Source of the DNA: Paenibacillus sp. FJAT-29882
Lineage (GTDB): Bacteria; Bacillota; Bacilli; Bacillales; DSM-1321
Assembly (NCBI RefSeq): GCF_001510645.1
Contig: NZ_LMVB01000001.1
Location: forward strand, 1,011,854-1,075,853
Direction: 5' to 3'
DNA length: 64,000 bases
The position numbers and the translations under genes are program-made. Below the pieces are notes generated by a model. It saw nothing but the letters and a program-made list of their open reading frames with translations, made no database searches and had not been told where the DNA came from. Positions within the stretch are counted from its first letter, which is position 1; the number at the start of each line of letters is the position of its first letter. Of the stretch, positions 17,733 to 27,070 are shown in pieces.

Positions 17733-18680
17733 TTGCCACGCGGTAACGATAAAGAGTACTCAGTGCAGCAAATGATTACAGAGAAAAGATTAAAGAAAAA
17801 GAATCACTTTAACTTTGAAAAGATAATTCCCGGACTACTTTTACTGACAGCGGTTCTATCTGTTTTGACAACGATAGGAATTGTATTCACATTAATATTT
17901 GAAACATTTATATTTTTTGACAGAATATCAATCATTGAATTTTTCACAAATAAAAAATGGTATCCATTTTCTGCGACAGATGCATCATTTGGAATTATGC
18001 CGCTCGTTGTGGGTACTTTAAAAGTAACAGGAATTGCAGCAATCGTTGCAGTCCCTATTGGTTTGGCAACTGCCATTTATTTGAGTGAGTATGCTTCTGA
18101 AAAAGCACGTAGAATCATTAAACCAATTTTAGAAGTATTGGCTGGTATCCCTACCATCGTGTATGGATTTTTTGCACTGACATTTGTTACGCCAATATTG
18201 AAACAGTTGATTCCGAGTCTTGAAACATTTAATGCGTTAAGCCCGGGGATTGTCGTGGGAATTATGATTACGCCAATGGTTGCTTCTTTATCAGAGGATG
18301 CCATGTCGTCTGTACCACGTTCAATTCGCGAAGGAGCCTTCGCACTTGGAGCCACTAAATTAGAAACGACAATTAAGGTCATTTTACCTGCAGCAGTATC
18401 TGGAATTACCGCATCGGTTGTTCTTGCTTTATCCCGAGCGATTGGTGAAACGATGATCGTTTCAGTGGCAGGTGGGTCAACACCGAATGCAAGTTTTGAT
18501 GTCACATCCTCTATTCAAACGATGACGGCATATATTGTTCAAGTGAGCACAGGTGATGCTGGGTATCAAACGACCATTTATTATAGTATATATGCAGTAG
18601 GAATGACATTGTTCCTCTTTACACTGTTTATGAACTTGTTTGCACAGTTCATCACACGAAAGTTTAAGGAGGAATATTGA
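17733..18680 (+). CDS. pstC: Phosphate ABC transporter permease PstC
   Basis: A 315-residue permease with about six helices. The coupling-helix region reads REGAFALGATKLETTIKVILPAA, the conserved EAA loop. The TTG at 17733 lies eight bases after AAAGGGG and is preferred; earlier in-frame codons overlap that site. Its stop overlaps the pstA start (TGATG), so the two are translationally coupled. Forms the channel with PstA. Confidence 0.92.
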   Translation: MPRGNDKEYSVQQMITEKRLKKKNHFNFEKIIPGLLLLTAVLSVLTTIGIVFTLIFETFIFFDRISIIEFFTNKKWYPFSATDASFGIMPLVVGTLKVTGIAAIVAVPIGLATAIYLSEYASEKARRIIKPILEVLAGIPTIVYGFFALTFVTPILKQLIPSLETFNALSPGIVVGIMITPMVASLSEDAMSSVPRSIREGAFALGATKLETTIKVILPAAVSGITASVVLALSRAIGETMIVSVAGGSTPNASFDVTSSIQTMTAYIVQVSTGDAGYQTTIYYSIYAVGMTLFLFTLFMNLFAQFITRKFKEEY

Positions 18681-19561
18681 TGAATAAGTTAGTGGATAAA
18701 GAAATAGTTGCGAAAAAAATGCCGAGTAGGATTATTAGAAACCAAGTGTTTAAAGGATTGTTTTTCCTTTCCACGTTGTTTGGTTTATTAGTACTCGGGG
18801 TATTGTTTTATAGAATAATTACTCAAGGGATTGGTTATTTAGATTTGGATTTCTTCCAGAACTTTGCATCAAGAAGACCGGAAAATGCTGGAATTAAGGC
18901 TGCCATCATCGGTACAATCTGGCTTATGGTGGTCGTGGCTCCCGTTTCGTTAATTCTAGGTGTCGGCACTGCGATTTATTTAGAAGAATATGCGAAAAAA
19001 AATAAATTCACATCGTTCATTAAACTTAATATCTCCAATCTTGCCGGCGTCCCTTCGATTGTATTTGGACTACTGGGGCTTACTATTTTCGTCAGAGCAT
19101 TGGCATTAGAACGTTCTGTACTAGCTGCAGGATTAACGATGAGTCTCCTTGTTTTACCTGTCATTATTGTAGCCTCACAGGAAGCAATCCGTTCTGTTTC
19201 GAAAGAACTCCGTGAAGCATCTTTCGCAATGGGAGCAACGAAATGGCAAACTGTTTTAAAAGTTGTATTACCTGCTTCGATTCCTGGCATCTTAACCGGT
19301 GGGATTTTGGCATTATCAAGAGCGATCGGTGAAACAGCACCGCTTATCGTCATTGGAATCCCGATGTTCGTCGCCTTTTTGCCTAAAACAATCATGGACA
19401 CATTTACTGTATTGCCTATGCAGATCTACAACTGGACATCCCGTCCTCAAGCAGAATTTCAAGATGTAGCAGCGGCTGGTATTCTAGTTATGCTTGTTTT
19501 ATTAATCCTAATGAATTCGATTGCGGTATTCATTCGAAATCATTTCCAGAAAAGATATTAA
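18680..19561 (+). CDS. pstA: Phosphate ABC transporter permease PstA
   Basis: A 293-residue inner-membrane permease. About six hydrophobic helices and the EAA loop RELREASFAMGATKWQTVLK-like segment (SFAMGATKWQTVLKVVLPAS) identify it. ATG 18680 follows AAGGAGG and overlaps the pstC stop by one base. Works with PstC and PstB in phosphate import. Confidence 0.93.
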   Translation: MNKLVDKEIVAKKMPSRIIRNQVFKGLFFLSTLFGLLVLGVLFYRIITQGIGYLDLDFFQNFASRRPENAGIKAAIIGTIWLMVVVAPVSLILGVGTAIYLEEYAKKNKFTSFIKLNISNLAGVPSIVFGLLGLTIFVRALALERSVLAAGLTMSLLVLPVIIVASQEAIRSVSKELREASFAMGATKWQTVLKVVLPASIPGILTGGILALSRAIGETAPLIVIGIPMFVAFLPKTIMDTFTVLPMQIYNWTSRPQAEFQDVAAAGILVMLVLLILMNSIAVFIRNHFQKRY

Positions 19562-19576
19562 GGGAGGAAACAGCAA

Positions 19577-20398
19577 ATGAATGTAACAGTATTAAGATCC
19601 CAAAATGAACAAGACGGAATAACTGCAAAGACCCATGAGGAAAAAGAATTTGTTTATAAAACAACAGATTTGAACCTATGGTATGGAAGTACACATGCAT
19701 TAAAAAACGTCAACTTGGATTTGTATGAAAATGAGGTTACCGCTATCATTGGACCATCAGGGTGTGGAAAGTCGACGTATATTAAAACGCTAAACCGCAT
19801 GATTGAAATGGTTCCTGGTGTAAAAACATCTGGTGAAATCCAATACAGAGGTCGTAATATTCTAGATAAATCATACGGCGTGGAAGATTTACGTACTCAA
19901 GTAGGAATGGTGTTTCAAAAGCCAAATCCATTTCCAAAGTCTATTTATGAAAATATAGCGTACGGTCCCAAAATCCATGGAATCAAAAATAAGAAGGTTC
20001 TTGATGAAATTGTTGAGAAAAGTTTACGTGGTGCAGCGATTTGGAATGAGGTGAAAGACCGTCTAAAAGAAAATGCGTATGGCCTTTCAGGTGGACAGCA
20101 ACAACGTCTTTGTATCGCTCGTTGCCTTGCCATTGAACCGGATGTCATCTTGATGGATGAACCAACTTCTGCGCTGGATCCTATTTCGACTTTAAAAGTG
20201 GAAGAATTAATTCAGGAACTAAAAAATGACTTTAGTATTATCATCGTTACGCATAACATGCAGCAAGCTGCACGTATTTCTGACCGTACGGCATTTTTCT
20301 TGAGCGGTGAGGTTGTCGAATATCGTGATACAACAACAATTTTTTCAAACCCAACTGATAAACGGACAGAAGATTATATTAGTGGAAGATTTGGTTAA
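19577..20398 (+). CDS. pstB: Phosphate ABC transporter ATP-binding protein
   Basis: A 273-residue ABC ATPase energising phosphate uptake. Walker A is GPSGCGKST (about 60-68), the signature [16 protein letters not shown], Walker [14 protein letters not shown] and the switch [20 protein letters not shown] is the PstB-specific Q-loop region. There is one pstB here; B. subtilis has two (pstBA, pstBB) at this position. AGGGAGGAAA precedes the ATG. Confidence 0.95.
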   Translation: MNVTVLRSQNEQDGITAKTHEEKEFVYKTTDLNLWYGSTHALKNVNLDLYENEVTAIIGPSGCGKSTYIKTLNRMIEMVPGVKTSGEIQYRGRNILDKSYGVEDLRTQVGMVFQKPNPFPKSIYENIAYGPKIHGIKNKKVLDEIVEKSLRGAAIWNEVKDRLKENAYGLSGGQQQRLCIARCLAIEPDVILMDEPTSALDPISTLKVEELIQELKNDFSIIIVTHNMQQAARISDRTAFFLSGEVVEYRDTTTIFSNPTDKRTEDYISGRFG

Positions 20399-20400
20399 TG

Positions 20401-20457
20401 AAAAGGGTCTGACCTCGCACTCTGTATTGAGTTGTTGCGGGGTCTGACCCTTTTTTT
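20401..20457. terminator. Family B hairpin between pstB and yqzC
   Basis: AAAAGGGTCTGACC and GGGTCTGACCCTTTTTTT are complementary through the outer AAAGGGTC/GACCC part and lie three bases after the pstB stop. The T-run marks termination of pst. Convergent yqzC ends 16 bases beyond, so it may serve both. Confidence 0.75.
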
Positions 20458-20472
20458 GAGATATTCTTTTCA

Positions 20473-20940
20473 CTATTCAGTCAGCATTTTAACAATTTCG
20501 GTAAGTTCCATATTAGGTGTAAATGTATATTGTCCAATCTGAATGCGCTTGATTAATTGATTTTCTTTCAAGTATTGGAGAAACACTACACCATTTTCGA
20601 AAATGCCCTCGTTTTCAAGAATCTCTGCTATTTTCTCAGGTGTCATCCCAGATTCCACAGTTAACGTATAAGAAACAGCAGATGGCTTCTCAGCTTGTAT
20701 AGGTACCGCTTGTTTCTTAGCATCAGAAATGGTTTCACTGACCTGCTGCTTGCTTGTAGACTCTTTTTTGCTAGTTTCAGCAGATTCGATTTTGTATCCG
20801 TTATGTTCCAGCATCACTTTCGCTTCTTCAAGGGTTAAAGAGGCTTTCTTTTCAATAGGAAATACATATGAATAGCCACCAACAAGAGCAGACGTGAATA
20901 TGATTCCTGCTGCAAATGCTCGAATTGTCGATTTATTCAT
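20473..20940 (-). CDS. yqzC: YqzC-like membrane-anchored protein
   Basis: A 155-residue protein with an N-terminal hydrophobic helix (RAFAAGIIFTSALVGGYSYVF), a Lys/Ser/Glu-rich linker (about 50-85), and a C-terminal part (VESGMTPEKIAEILENEGI...IGQYTFTPNMELTEIVKML). That part resembles the short N-terminal LysM-like module of MltG/YceG proteins; the catalytic domain is absent. Probably faces the wall; function unknown. Its start overlaps the yqzD stop by four bases. Confidence 0.7.
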   Translation of the reverse strand: MNKSTIRAFAAGIIFTSALVGGYSYVFPIEKKASLTLEEAKVMLEHNGYKIESAETSKKESTSKQQVSETISDAKKQAVPIQAEKPSAVSYTLTVESGMTPEKIAEILENEGIFENGVVFLQYLKENQLIKRIQIGQYTFTPNMELTEIVKMLTE

Positions 20941-21311
20941 GTTTTGATCCTCGCTTTTGTTGCATCTTCAATAACTGTGATGACCGTATCCATCGATAAG
21001 GTAGATTGTTTGGCAATTTGCTCAAGTGATATCCCTTGTTGATACAGTGAGAGCACTTGGCTTTTAAGAATTTCATTGATCTGTGAAGCAGTGTTGTTTG
21101 GTTTATGTACTGTATACGATGGAGGGTTTTCTTGAATAAGTAGTTCTTCTTCTAATATTTTGATTTTCTTTTTAATTTGATACATTTCTTGCATATGCGT
21201 AATGGTCATTTGCTCTATTTCTTCTTCAAGTTTTACATGATCTTTTGTGAAGAAGGAAATTAGTAAAAGAATACTGGAAAATACCAAAAGACCAATTAGT
21301 AGATATTCCAT
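20937..21311 (-). CDS. yqzD: YqzD-like protein
   Basis: A 124-residue protein with one N-terminal membrane helix (EYLLIGLLVFSSILLLISFF) and a following lysine/glutamate-rich coiled-coil-like stretch (about 25-60). The C-terminal segment LYQQGISLEQIAKQSTLSMDTV looks like a helix-turn-helix. ATG 21311 lies behind AGAGGTGA. It forms a two-gene unit with yqzC, overlapping ATGA-style. Function unknown. Confidence 0.65.
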   Translation of the reverse strand: MEYLLIGLLVFSSILLLISFFTKDHVKLEEEIEQMTITHMQEMYQIKKKIKILEEELLIQENPPSYTVHKPNNTASQINEILKSQVLSLYQQGISLEQIAKQSTLSMDTVITVIEDATKARIKT

Positions 21312-21790
21312 ACGTTCACCTCTGCATTTTTTTAATTGGGTCTTTCTGATCATTTAAACCCCTCGATACCGTCGCTTCGAGTGAAAGTAGACAAGTACGT
21401 TTGAACTAAGGATGCGAATCAAAGACGGCTAAGATAAAGGCATTTAGCTATTTAGTCGTTCGGTCACAATTCTTAATTTACCACACTTTTTTGCGAAATT
21501 GGGCAAGTTTCTGGAACAATGAGCATAATTATAAAAAATAAACCAGTATTTGTCTAATCAGTTACTGAAACGTTGTCGAATTTAAATGGAAAAACCTAAT
21601 AAATACGTTTTAGAAAATATTTTTTGACTAATTTACCTAGAAGGAAAAGGAGTTATGAAATTCGACAAAATGCGTTTATTGTATGGAATGCTATTCAGTG
21701 CTACGATTAGAGTAATAAAAAACTGACTATTCTAACTATTGAACAGACACACAGCTCGAAGGTTGTAGGTCTTACTTAAGTATTAATATA

Positions 21791-21804
21791 TTGAAGCGCT
21801 TACA
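21791..21804 (+). promoter_or_regulatory. cre-like sequence
   Basis: TTGAAGCGCTTACA resembles the CcpA site (TGWAANCGNTNWCA) with two mismatches, 25 bases before the next start codon. The rest of the interval 21312-21828 shows no gene or convincing promoter. Weak evidence. Confidence 0.3.
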
Positions 21805-21828
21805 TTAAATGAAAAGGGGAGAATCATG

Positions 21829-22437
21829 ATGAACACTTTATCAGCTTACGAAACATTACCCAAGGGATCTGAGTCACATGGCTTCCGGAAACAATTAAAG
21901 GCTGGAATATGGATTGATGGAGAATTTGACTGGTATTCTGAAGAAGAAATGGCTGTTAATACAGGGGGACAAATGCGTTCCCTCATTCAATCTTTTTCAA
22001 AACAACATATATCATTTGTGAGATGCACGATTAAAAATACATCTGCTTTTTTAAAATCACCTAAAATGGTCTTTCATTATGAAAACATGCGTGATCCTCA
22101 AAATGTTGCCTTTTATTGCCCAGGAGAGAAGGCAATTTTACACATTGGCAAAAAATCAATCTCCTTGCTTGGTGGGGTAGTAAAAGGAAAGGGAATCTCG
22201 CAATATTGTATTCAAGGAAAAGGGAGCTTGTATCAGTATGGCTGCTTTAAATCGCTTAAAGAAGGAATACTTTCCTATTCACCGCTCGCAAAAGGAGAAG
22301 TGAGCAGCATTTTTTCCTTGGAACCAGAAATTCAACCTGATGAGTGTATTGAAGCAGTCGCTTGGGTCATCCACACAAACACCAAAGAGGAAGCCTTGTT
22401 TATGCATGATCAATTACTTTCTGCTCTGCCCCATTAA
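21829..22437 (+). CDS. Hypothetical protein, unrecognised
   Basis: A 202-residue soluble protein without signal peptide or membrane helix. It is rich in alternating hydrophobic and polar residues suggesting beta strands (for example AILHIGKKSISLLGGVVKG, about 105-123) and has four scattered cysteines. I recognise no family. It is a convincing gene: AAAGGGGAG ribosome site, typical codon use, followed by rpmG. ATG 21829 is chosen over ATG 21826 for spacing. Confidence 0.75.
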   Translation: MNTLSAYETLPKGSESHGFRKQLKAGIWIDGEFDWYSEEEMAVNTGGQMRSLIQSFSKQHISFVRCTIKNTSAFLKSPKMVFHYENMRDPQNVAFYCPGEKAILHIGKKSISLLGGVVKGKGISQYCIQGKGSLYQYGCFKSLKEGILSYSPLAKGEVSSIFSLEPEIQPDECIEAVAWVIHTNTKEEALFMHDQLLSALPH

Positions 22438-22551
22438 TAGAAGTATTTTATGATAATATTTCTCGAAAAACAGACTAGCATTTGTATAGAAAAAATGCTA
22501 TTATAGAAAAGTCCTATGTGAAAACATCAATATGTTTGGAGGGAAATACAC

Positions 22552-22701
22552 ATGCGCGTGAATATTACATTAGCTTGCACTGAATGTGGAGATCGTAACT
22601 ATATTTCTAAAAAAAATAAACGTAATAATCCAGATCGTCTTGAGCTTAAAAAATACTGCTCAAGAGAAAAACGTTCAACTACACACCGTGAAACAAAGTA
22701 A
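22552..22701 (+). CDS. rpmG: 50S ribosomal protein L33
   Basis: A 49-residue ribosomal protein: [18 protein letters not shown] at the start and [17 protein letters not shown] at the end. One CxxC pair (CTEC) is kept, while the second position has a single cysteine (YCSRE), the form familiar from the B. subtilis RpmGA type. TGGAGGGAAA site before ATG. Same position as in B. subtilis, before yqgN. Confidence 0.95.
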   Translation: MRVNITLACTECGDRNYISKKNKRNNPDRLELKKYCSREKRSTTHRETK

Positions 22702-22702
22702 G

Positions 22703-22731
22703 CAACAGGGTTTTCTCCTGTTGTTTTTTTT
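22703..22731 (+). terminator. Terminator of rpmG
   Basis: CAACAGG (22703-22709) and CCTGTTG (22717-22723) form the stem, followed by eight T. Confidence 0.9.
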
Positions 22732-22867
22732 GTAGAAAAATGGTTGGAGCTATACAAAACGTAGTACAATAAGAATTTAATTAACTGAAAAATCGGAATT
22801 CAACTAACGATCTTTTCATTTAAGTTAAGTGATTACATGTTAAAACATAAGAAAGGCGGTATTCTAC

Positions 22868-23437
22868 ATGACAGATAATAAGCGGAAAATTCGTGAAGAA
22901 ATGAAACGAAGATTATCAAGTTTGTCTACGATTGAGCATACCCAGCTTTCGCGTGAAATTGCACAGAAAGTATTCGCGCTAAAAGAATGGAAGCAGGCAG
23001 AAACGATAGGTATTACTGTAGCGGTTCATCCGGAGCCTGAAACAAAATTTATTATCGAACAAGCTTGGCTCGAAGGAAAACGCGTAGCGGTTCCGAAATG
23101 TAAGCCAAGTAGTAAAGAATTGGATTTCAGGTACATAACCAGCTTCTCGGAATTAGAGACGGTTTATTTTGGCTTACAGGAGCCCGTATTGGCGACGGAG
23201 CAGGCAACTAAGGAAGACCTCTCTTTACTGATCGTACCGGGTTTAGCGTTTACAAGAAAAGGGTACCGATTGGGCTTTGGTGGCGGATACTATGACCGTT
23301 TTCTTTCCGATTATAAAGGCAAGCTACTGTCACTTGCATTCGAACTTCAGTTAATGGAATACTTGCCTATCGAATGTCATGATATCCCCGTTTCAAAAAT
23401 TATTACACCAATTCATGTATATAGCGCCGAGAATTAA
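22868..23437 (+). CDS. yqgN: 5-formyltetrahydrofolate cyclo-ligase
   Basis: A 189-residue cytoplasmic enzyme that converts 5-formyl-THF to 5,10-methenyl-THF using ATP. Marks are the N-terminal KRKIREEMKRRLSSLS, the central VAVPKCKP and the signature LGFGGGYYDRFLSDY (about 136-150). Single gene behind AGAAAGGCGG. Family length is normal. Confidence 0.92.
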   Translation: MTDNKRKIREEMKRRLSSLSTIEHTQLSREIAQKVFALKEWKQAETIGITVAVHPEPETKFIIEQAWLEGKRVAVPKCKPSSKELDFRYITSFSELETVYFGLQEPVLATEQATKEDLSLLIVPGLAFTRKGYRLGFGGGYYDRFLSDYKGKLLSLAFELQLMEYLPIECHDIPVSKIITPIHVYSAEN

Positions 23438-23458
23438 TACTTTTTCTTATGCATATAA

Positions 23459-23673
23459 AGAGGATGTTCAAAAATCCGGTAAAAAAGCTTGTGAATTGCA
23501 TCAAAGCGCATTTTTGACCTTCTGTTAAAGTCGAGCACGACATGACGAGCCACACAGAAGTCAGCACATCCTGTGAAAGTCTGGTTCTCGCGTATTCCTA
23601 CATAAATGCAAGGTTCTCGAGACGCGCTCGCAGAACTTCTCGGCTCTTTTTATCCTCCTTTTTGAACGCGCAC
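23459..23673 (+). repeat. Family A MITE-like element, copy 1
   Basis: About 215 bp beginning agaggatgttcaaaa-tccgg and ending ctttttgaacgcgcac. The two ends share an inverted GTTCAAAAA core. The inner part holds gaccttctgtt...cacagaagtc, which can fold. It shares long stretches with the elements at 31858, 36679, 44260, 53667 and 59574. No coding capacity. Confidence 0.75.
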
Positions 23674-23693
23674 ATAAAATGAAACCTAGATTA

Positions 23694-23872
23694 ATCGACA
23701 GTACGAACCCGATTGGTTCAACTAAACCGCCGAAGAGCACAGCGGTAGTTCCACTGTATCTCGTCAATTGGGGATTTACAGGCTGTTTATCCCCACCTAT
23801 TTATTGTTTGTTTTTCTCGGGAAAATTGAGGTGGGGGTATTACAGCTTGTTAAACCGGGATAAAAATTCTTG
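23694..23872. repeat. Family D repeat
   Basis: Contains acgaacccgattggttcaac, a hairpin ccgccg...gcggt, a stem ccccacct...aggtggggg, and the tail cttgttaaaccgggataaaa. The same phrases occur at 27140-27162 and 36540-36556. It adjoins the family A copy. Confidence 0.55.
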
Positions 23873-23904
23873 ATTTCGCCACACTAGAGGTAGGAGGGAT
23901 GGAT

Positions 23905-24108
23905 ATGCTTCGAACAATAATGAAAATAATGATGATTGGCATGGTAGTGTATTTTGGATATCATTGTCGTTATCGCTTGATGAATCTGATCTTAGCCAAT
24001 TCATTTTTGCGTAAATTGCTAGTTTCGGGAACATTTGGATCACGTGCTGTACGTGAGAAGATGTTACAAGGCCTCTTTAGTGGGGGAAATGGTACTAATT
24101 ATTCGTAA
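23905..24108 (+). CDS. yqgO: YqgO-like small protein
   Basis: A 67-residue protein with a short N-terminal hydrophobic helix (TIMKIMMIGMVVYFGYH), followed by a basic/hydrophobic segment (RYRLMNLILANSFLRKLLV). Position between yqgN and yqgP and the general layout match B. subtilis YqgO; sequence recognition is weak. ATG 23905 lies seven bases after TAGGAGGG. Function unknown. Confidence 0.6.
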   Translation: MLRTIMKIMMIGMVVYFGYHCRYRLMNLILANSFLRKLLVSGTFGSRAVREKMLQGLFSGGNGTNYS

Positions 24109-24111
24109 GGC

Positions 24112-24172
24112 AGGTTTTGGGTCTGATTCTGTATCTCCTAAGCTTATAGGAGTGGGGATCGGCCCTTTTTTA
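24112..24172 (+). terminator. Family B-like terminator after yqgO
   Basis: The outer gggtctgat...atcggccctttttt pairs, with an inner stem TCTCCTA...TAGGAGT. A T-run follows. It is three bases after the yqgO stop. Confidence 0.65.
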
Positions 24173-24406
24173 GGAGCTAAGAAGAACGTTATGAACAGCA
24201 ATTTTTTTCGAGAGTAGAGCCAATCAATTTAATGCGAATCTATATTTTTCAATGCCTATAGATTGAGCAAGGCTCTTGTTTTTGAATAACAAAAAAACGA
24301 AACAATTCATGTACGTTTGTTTGTACAATTACAATTAAATCTACTATAGTGAAGAGAAAGGGTAAGCAAGAATACATAAATTAGCAATAAGAAAGTGGGG
24401 AAAGTA

Positions 24407-25942
24407 TTGGCATTTAAGGAGGATTATCTATATTGGTCGATTATTAAACAGCTTACAGTTCAATATCATTATCGAATGGTTACGATATCTGACGATCATC
24501 AAGAAATATGGCTTGAAACAGAGAGAGACAAGGCGTTTCCTGTTGTTAGAATCATTCGTCATGATCTTGATTGGGCGAATTGGTTAAAGCGTGATATTGA
24601 CAGAGCCACTCTAATTGGCGAACAAATAAGGAGAAAACTTATTAAAAAGCCTTTGGATGTTTTGAATGTGTATATTACAGAGTTTGAACCTGTAGATGAA
24701 TATGAATTTATTGACAAGAAAAGGATGGCAAACAAAACGACAGTCACTTCACAAATCGTAAGTACAGCTGCCTATACTGACAGAATAAATGAGCTTGAAA
24801 CGATGTTTACTAAGTCTCTTTCCATTGAATTTCCACCTGATGAGGAAATCGACGAACAAAAGATTAGCAAGGTCAAACAAGTTGCTCTAGCGGGTTCTGT
24901 TCAACAAGCAAAGGAAGAACAACAGCTATTCCAAAGAGGGAAACCTCTATTTACATATATTTTTATGGCGATGCAGATTATCATCTTTTTATTAATGGAA
25001 ATGAATGGTGGAAGTACGAATACAAAAACACTAGTGGATTACGGAGCTAAATATTCGCCTTATATTCTGTCCGGAGAATGGTGGCGCTTTTTTACACCAA
25101 TTGTTGTACATATTGGCTTTATGCATTTATTGATGAATTCCCTATCTCTCTATTTTATTGGAACGGAAGTTGAACGGCTTTATGGAAATATCCGATTTTT
25201 AATCATTTATCTGGTAGCAGGCTTTGGTGGATCATTAGCCAGTTTGATTATTACGCCGTCCGTTTCTGCGGGAGCGAGTGGCGCTATTTTTGGCTGTTTT
25301 GGTGCTTTACTCTATTTTGGCATCATATACCCGAAATTATTTTTTAGAACGATGGGCATGAATATTATTATTTTGATTGCAATCAATTTAGGCTATGGCT
25401 TTTCAGTATCAGGAATTGATAATGCCGGGCATATTGGTGGGTTGGTCGGCGGCTTCTTGGCTGCTGGTATCGTCCATCTCCCTAAACATAAACCAAACAT
25501 TAAACAACTATTATTTGCGGGTGCTACGATTATCCTTACCTTTGGATTGCTTCAATACGCCTATAGTGATAGGAATCAATCTGTATACTTTGATGAAACG
25601 ACAGGGAGTTTGGCCCAAGAATATATGACTGCTGGAGATAGTGATAAAGCATACGAACTGTTAACGACTAGTATTGATAAAATGGAAACTCATCCGTTTT
25701 CTTCATTTGTATTAGGAAATATTGAATTTGAGCGTGGTAATTATCAAGATGCCTCAATGAATTACGAAGAGTCCGTAATGCAAAATCCGGAATTTCATGA
25801 AGCTCATTACAATTTAGGCTTATGCTATTATAAGCTGCATCGGGTGGAAGAAGCGAAGAGCCAGTTTCAAAAAGCGGTTGATCTTTCTCCAGATCAAGAA
25901 GAATATCAAAAAATATTGAATCAGTTGAATGAAACACCATAA
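24407..25942 (+). CDS. yqgP: Rhomboid intramembrane serine protease with TPR tail
   Basis: A 511-residue membrane protease. There is a cytoplasmic N-terminal domain (about 1-175), then six or more helices. Catalytic serine is in GASGAIFG and catalytic histidine in NAGHIGGLVGG; the L1 region is GEWWRFFTPIVVHIGFMHLLMN. Tetratricopeptide repeats close the protein (about 400-510, ending EAHYNLGLCYYKLHRVEEAKSQFQKA). The start at TTG 24407 aligns with the YqgP opening. B. subtilis YqgP works with FtsH in cleaving a magnesium transporter under manganese stress; conservation of that role is inferred. Confidence 0.92.
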   Translation: MAFKEDYLYWSIIKQLTVQYHYRMVTISDDHQEIWLETERDKAFPVVRIIRHDLDWANWLKRDIDRATLIGEQIRRKLIKKPLDVLNVYITEFEPVDEYEFIDKKRMANKTTVTSQIVSTAAYTDRINELETMFTKSLSIEFPPDEEIDEQKISKVKQVALAGSVQQAKEEQQLFQRGKPLFTYIFMAMQIIIFLLMEMNGGSTNTKTLVDYGAKYSPYILSGEWWRFFTPIVVHIGFMHLLMNSLSLYFIGTEVERLYGNIRFLIIYLVAGFGGSLASLIITPSVSAGASGAIFGCFGALLYFGIIYPKLFFRTMGMNIIILIAINLGYGFSVSGIDNAGHIGGLVGGFLAAGIVHLPKHKPNIKQLLFAGATIILTFGLLQYAYSDRNQSVYFDETTGSLAQEYMTAGDSDKAYELLTTSIDKMETHPFSSFVLGNIEFERGNYQDASMNYEESVMQNPEFHEAHYNLGLCYYKLHRVEEAKSQFQKAVDLSPDQEEYQKILNQLNETP

Positions 25943-26120
25943 AGTATCACTAACTTGCAAACAATAAGGGGTTTAGGAATAAATGCTCTATAGCCTTTGC
26001 GTACCAATTAATACGTGGGGTATATAAATGATCTAGACAGTTGACTAAAGCTAACCTTTGAAAAAAGCCTCGCATGAAGAATAAATATTTTTCTTCGTGC
26101 GAGTGCTTTAGAACTAACTT

Positions 26121-26984
26121 TTATATACTTTGCCGAAGCACTATAGGTGTTCCGTCGCTAGTTTGCAATAGAATGAGAAGCTCTGTGTGATTTTTTGCAA
26201 CAAGTAGAATTGGGATAGTACTGCCAATTGGATTTAGGATGCTTCCGTCTTCTTTTTGTATTCCCAAAAGATAATTTTTATATAACCCTTCCCAAAGTTT
26301 TCCAATTATTTCTTCTCTCTGTGCCGATGGAAAACTTTTAAGTAGTTCATCGGTCCTGTTTGGCAAATCCGTTAACGGTAATGCGGTGTAATGATTTTCT
26401 AGGATGCCGAATTGCTTCAGGGCGTCTGTATAAGCTGTATCTACAATAGACCTTGTGTACTTGTCAAGTGTATGCTGCCATTTTTTTTGCTCATTATTGA
26501 TCGGATCGTGAAATGTTTGAAAGTCCTTTTGGAGAGAGAGGATTGCATAAAGATGATCTTTACTCATTTTTTGCACACTTGTATAGGTGTTTTCTTTCGG
26601 ATGCACTTCTCCATAATGGAAGCTGACGCTTTCGAAGAGACCACTTTCTTTTTCAGAAAAAGATTTTGTTTGTAATAAATTTGCTTGATCTTGTTTCCAA
26701 TCCTTTATAAGTCCTAGTAATCGGCCGTTTCTAAATAATAAAGAAATATCTTGGCGTAAATAAACCGGCTGAGCTAAGGTGGATTCGACTTTCCAGTTTA
26801 CTTGATAGTGTGACGTACCTTTTTGCTTTGCACGTAAATTCGTATCAGCTGTAGTAAAGCGGAGGTCAGGGTCTATCGGGAAAAAAATAATGGTATCTTC
26901 GACAGATTTTGATCCGAAGGTAAAAAATGCAGCTAATAGAGCAGTTACTAATATAATGGCTGTATGCTTCCATTCGATTTTCAT
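26121..26984 (-). CDS. Conserved exported/membrane-anchored protein, unrecognised
   Basis: A 287-residue protein with one N-terminal hydrophobic helix (HTAIILVTALLAAFFTFG), the rest hydrophilic and presumably outside the membrane. No cysteine lipobox. Features include a FFPIDPDLRFTT stretch after the helix and a C-terminal part rich in beta pattern (ILLVAKNHTELLILLQTSD). No domain recognised. TGGAGGTG site upstream. It is opposite in direction to its neighbours yqgP and yqgQ and lies where B. subtilis has none of this kind that I recall. Function unknown. Confidence 0.7.
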   Translation of the reverse strand: MKIEWKHTAIILVTALLAAFFTFGSKSVEDTIIFFPIDPDLRFTTADTNLRAKQKGTSHYQVNWKVESTLAQPVYLRQDISLLFRNGRLLGLIKDWKQDQANLLQTKSFSEKESGLFESVSFHYGEVHPKENTYTSVQKMSKDHLYAILSLQKDFQTFHDPINNEQKKWQHTLDKYTRSIVDTAYTDALKQFGILENHYTALPLTDLPNRTDELLKSFPSAQREEIIGKLWEGLYKNYLLGIQKEDGSILNPIGSTIPILLVAKNHTELLILLQTSDGTPIVLRQSI

Positions 26985-27070
26985 CATGCACCTCCAAAAA
27001 AATCACGGTACTCTATCTTATGAATGAAGATGGACAACTATGAAAATATATTTTGTTTTGCAAATAGATA

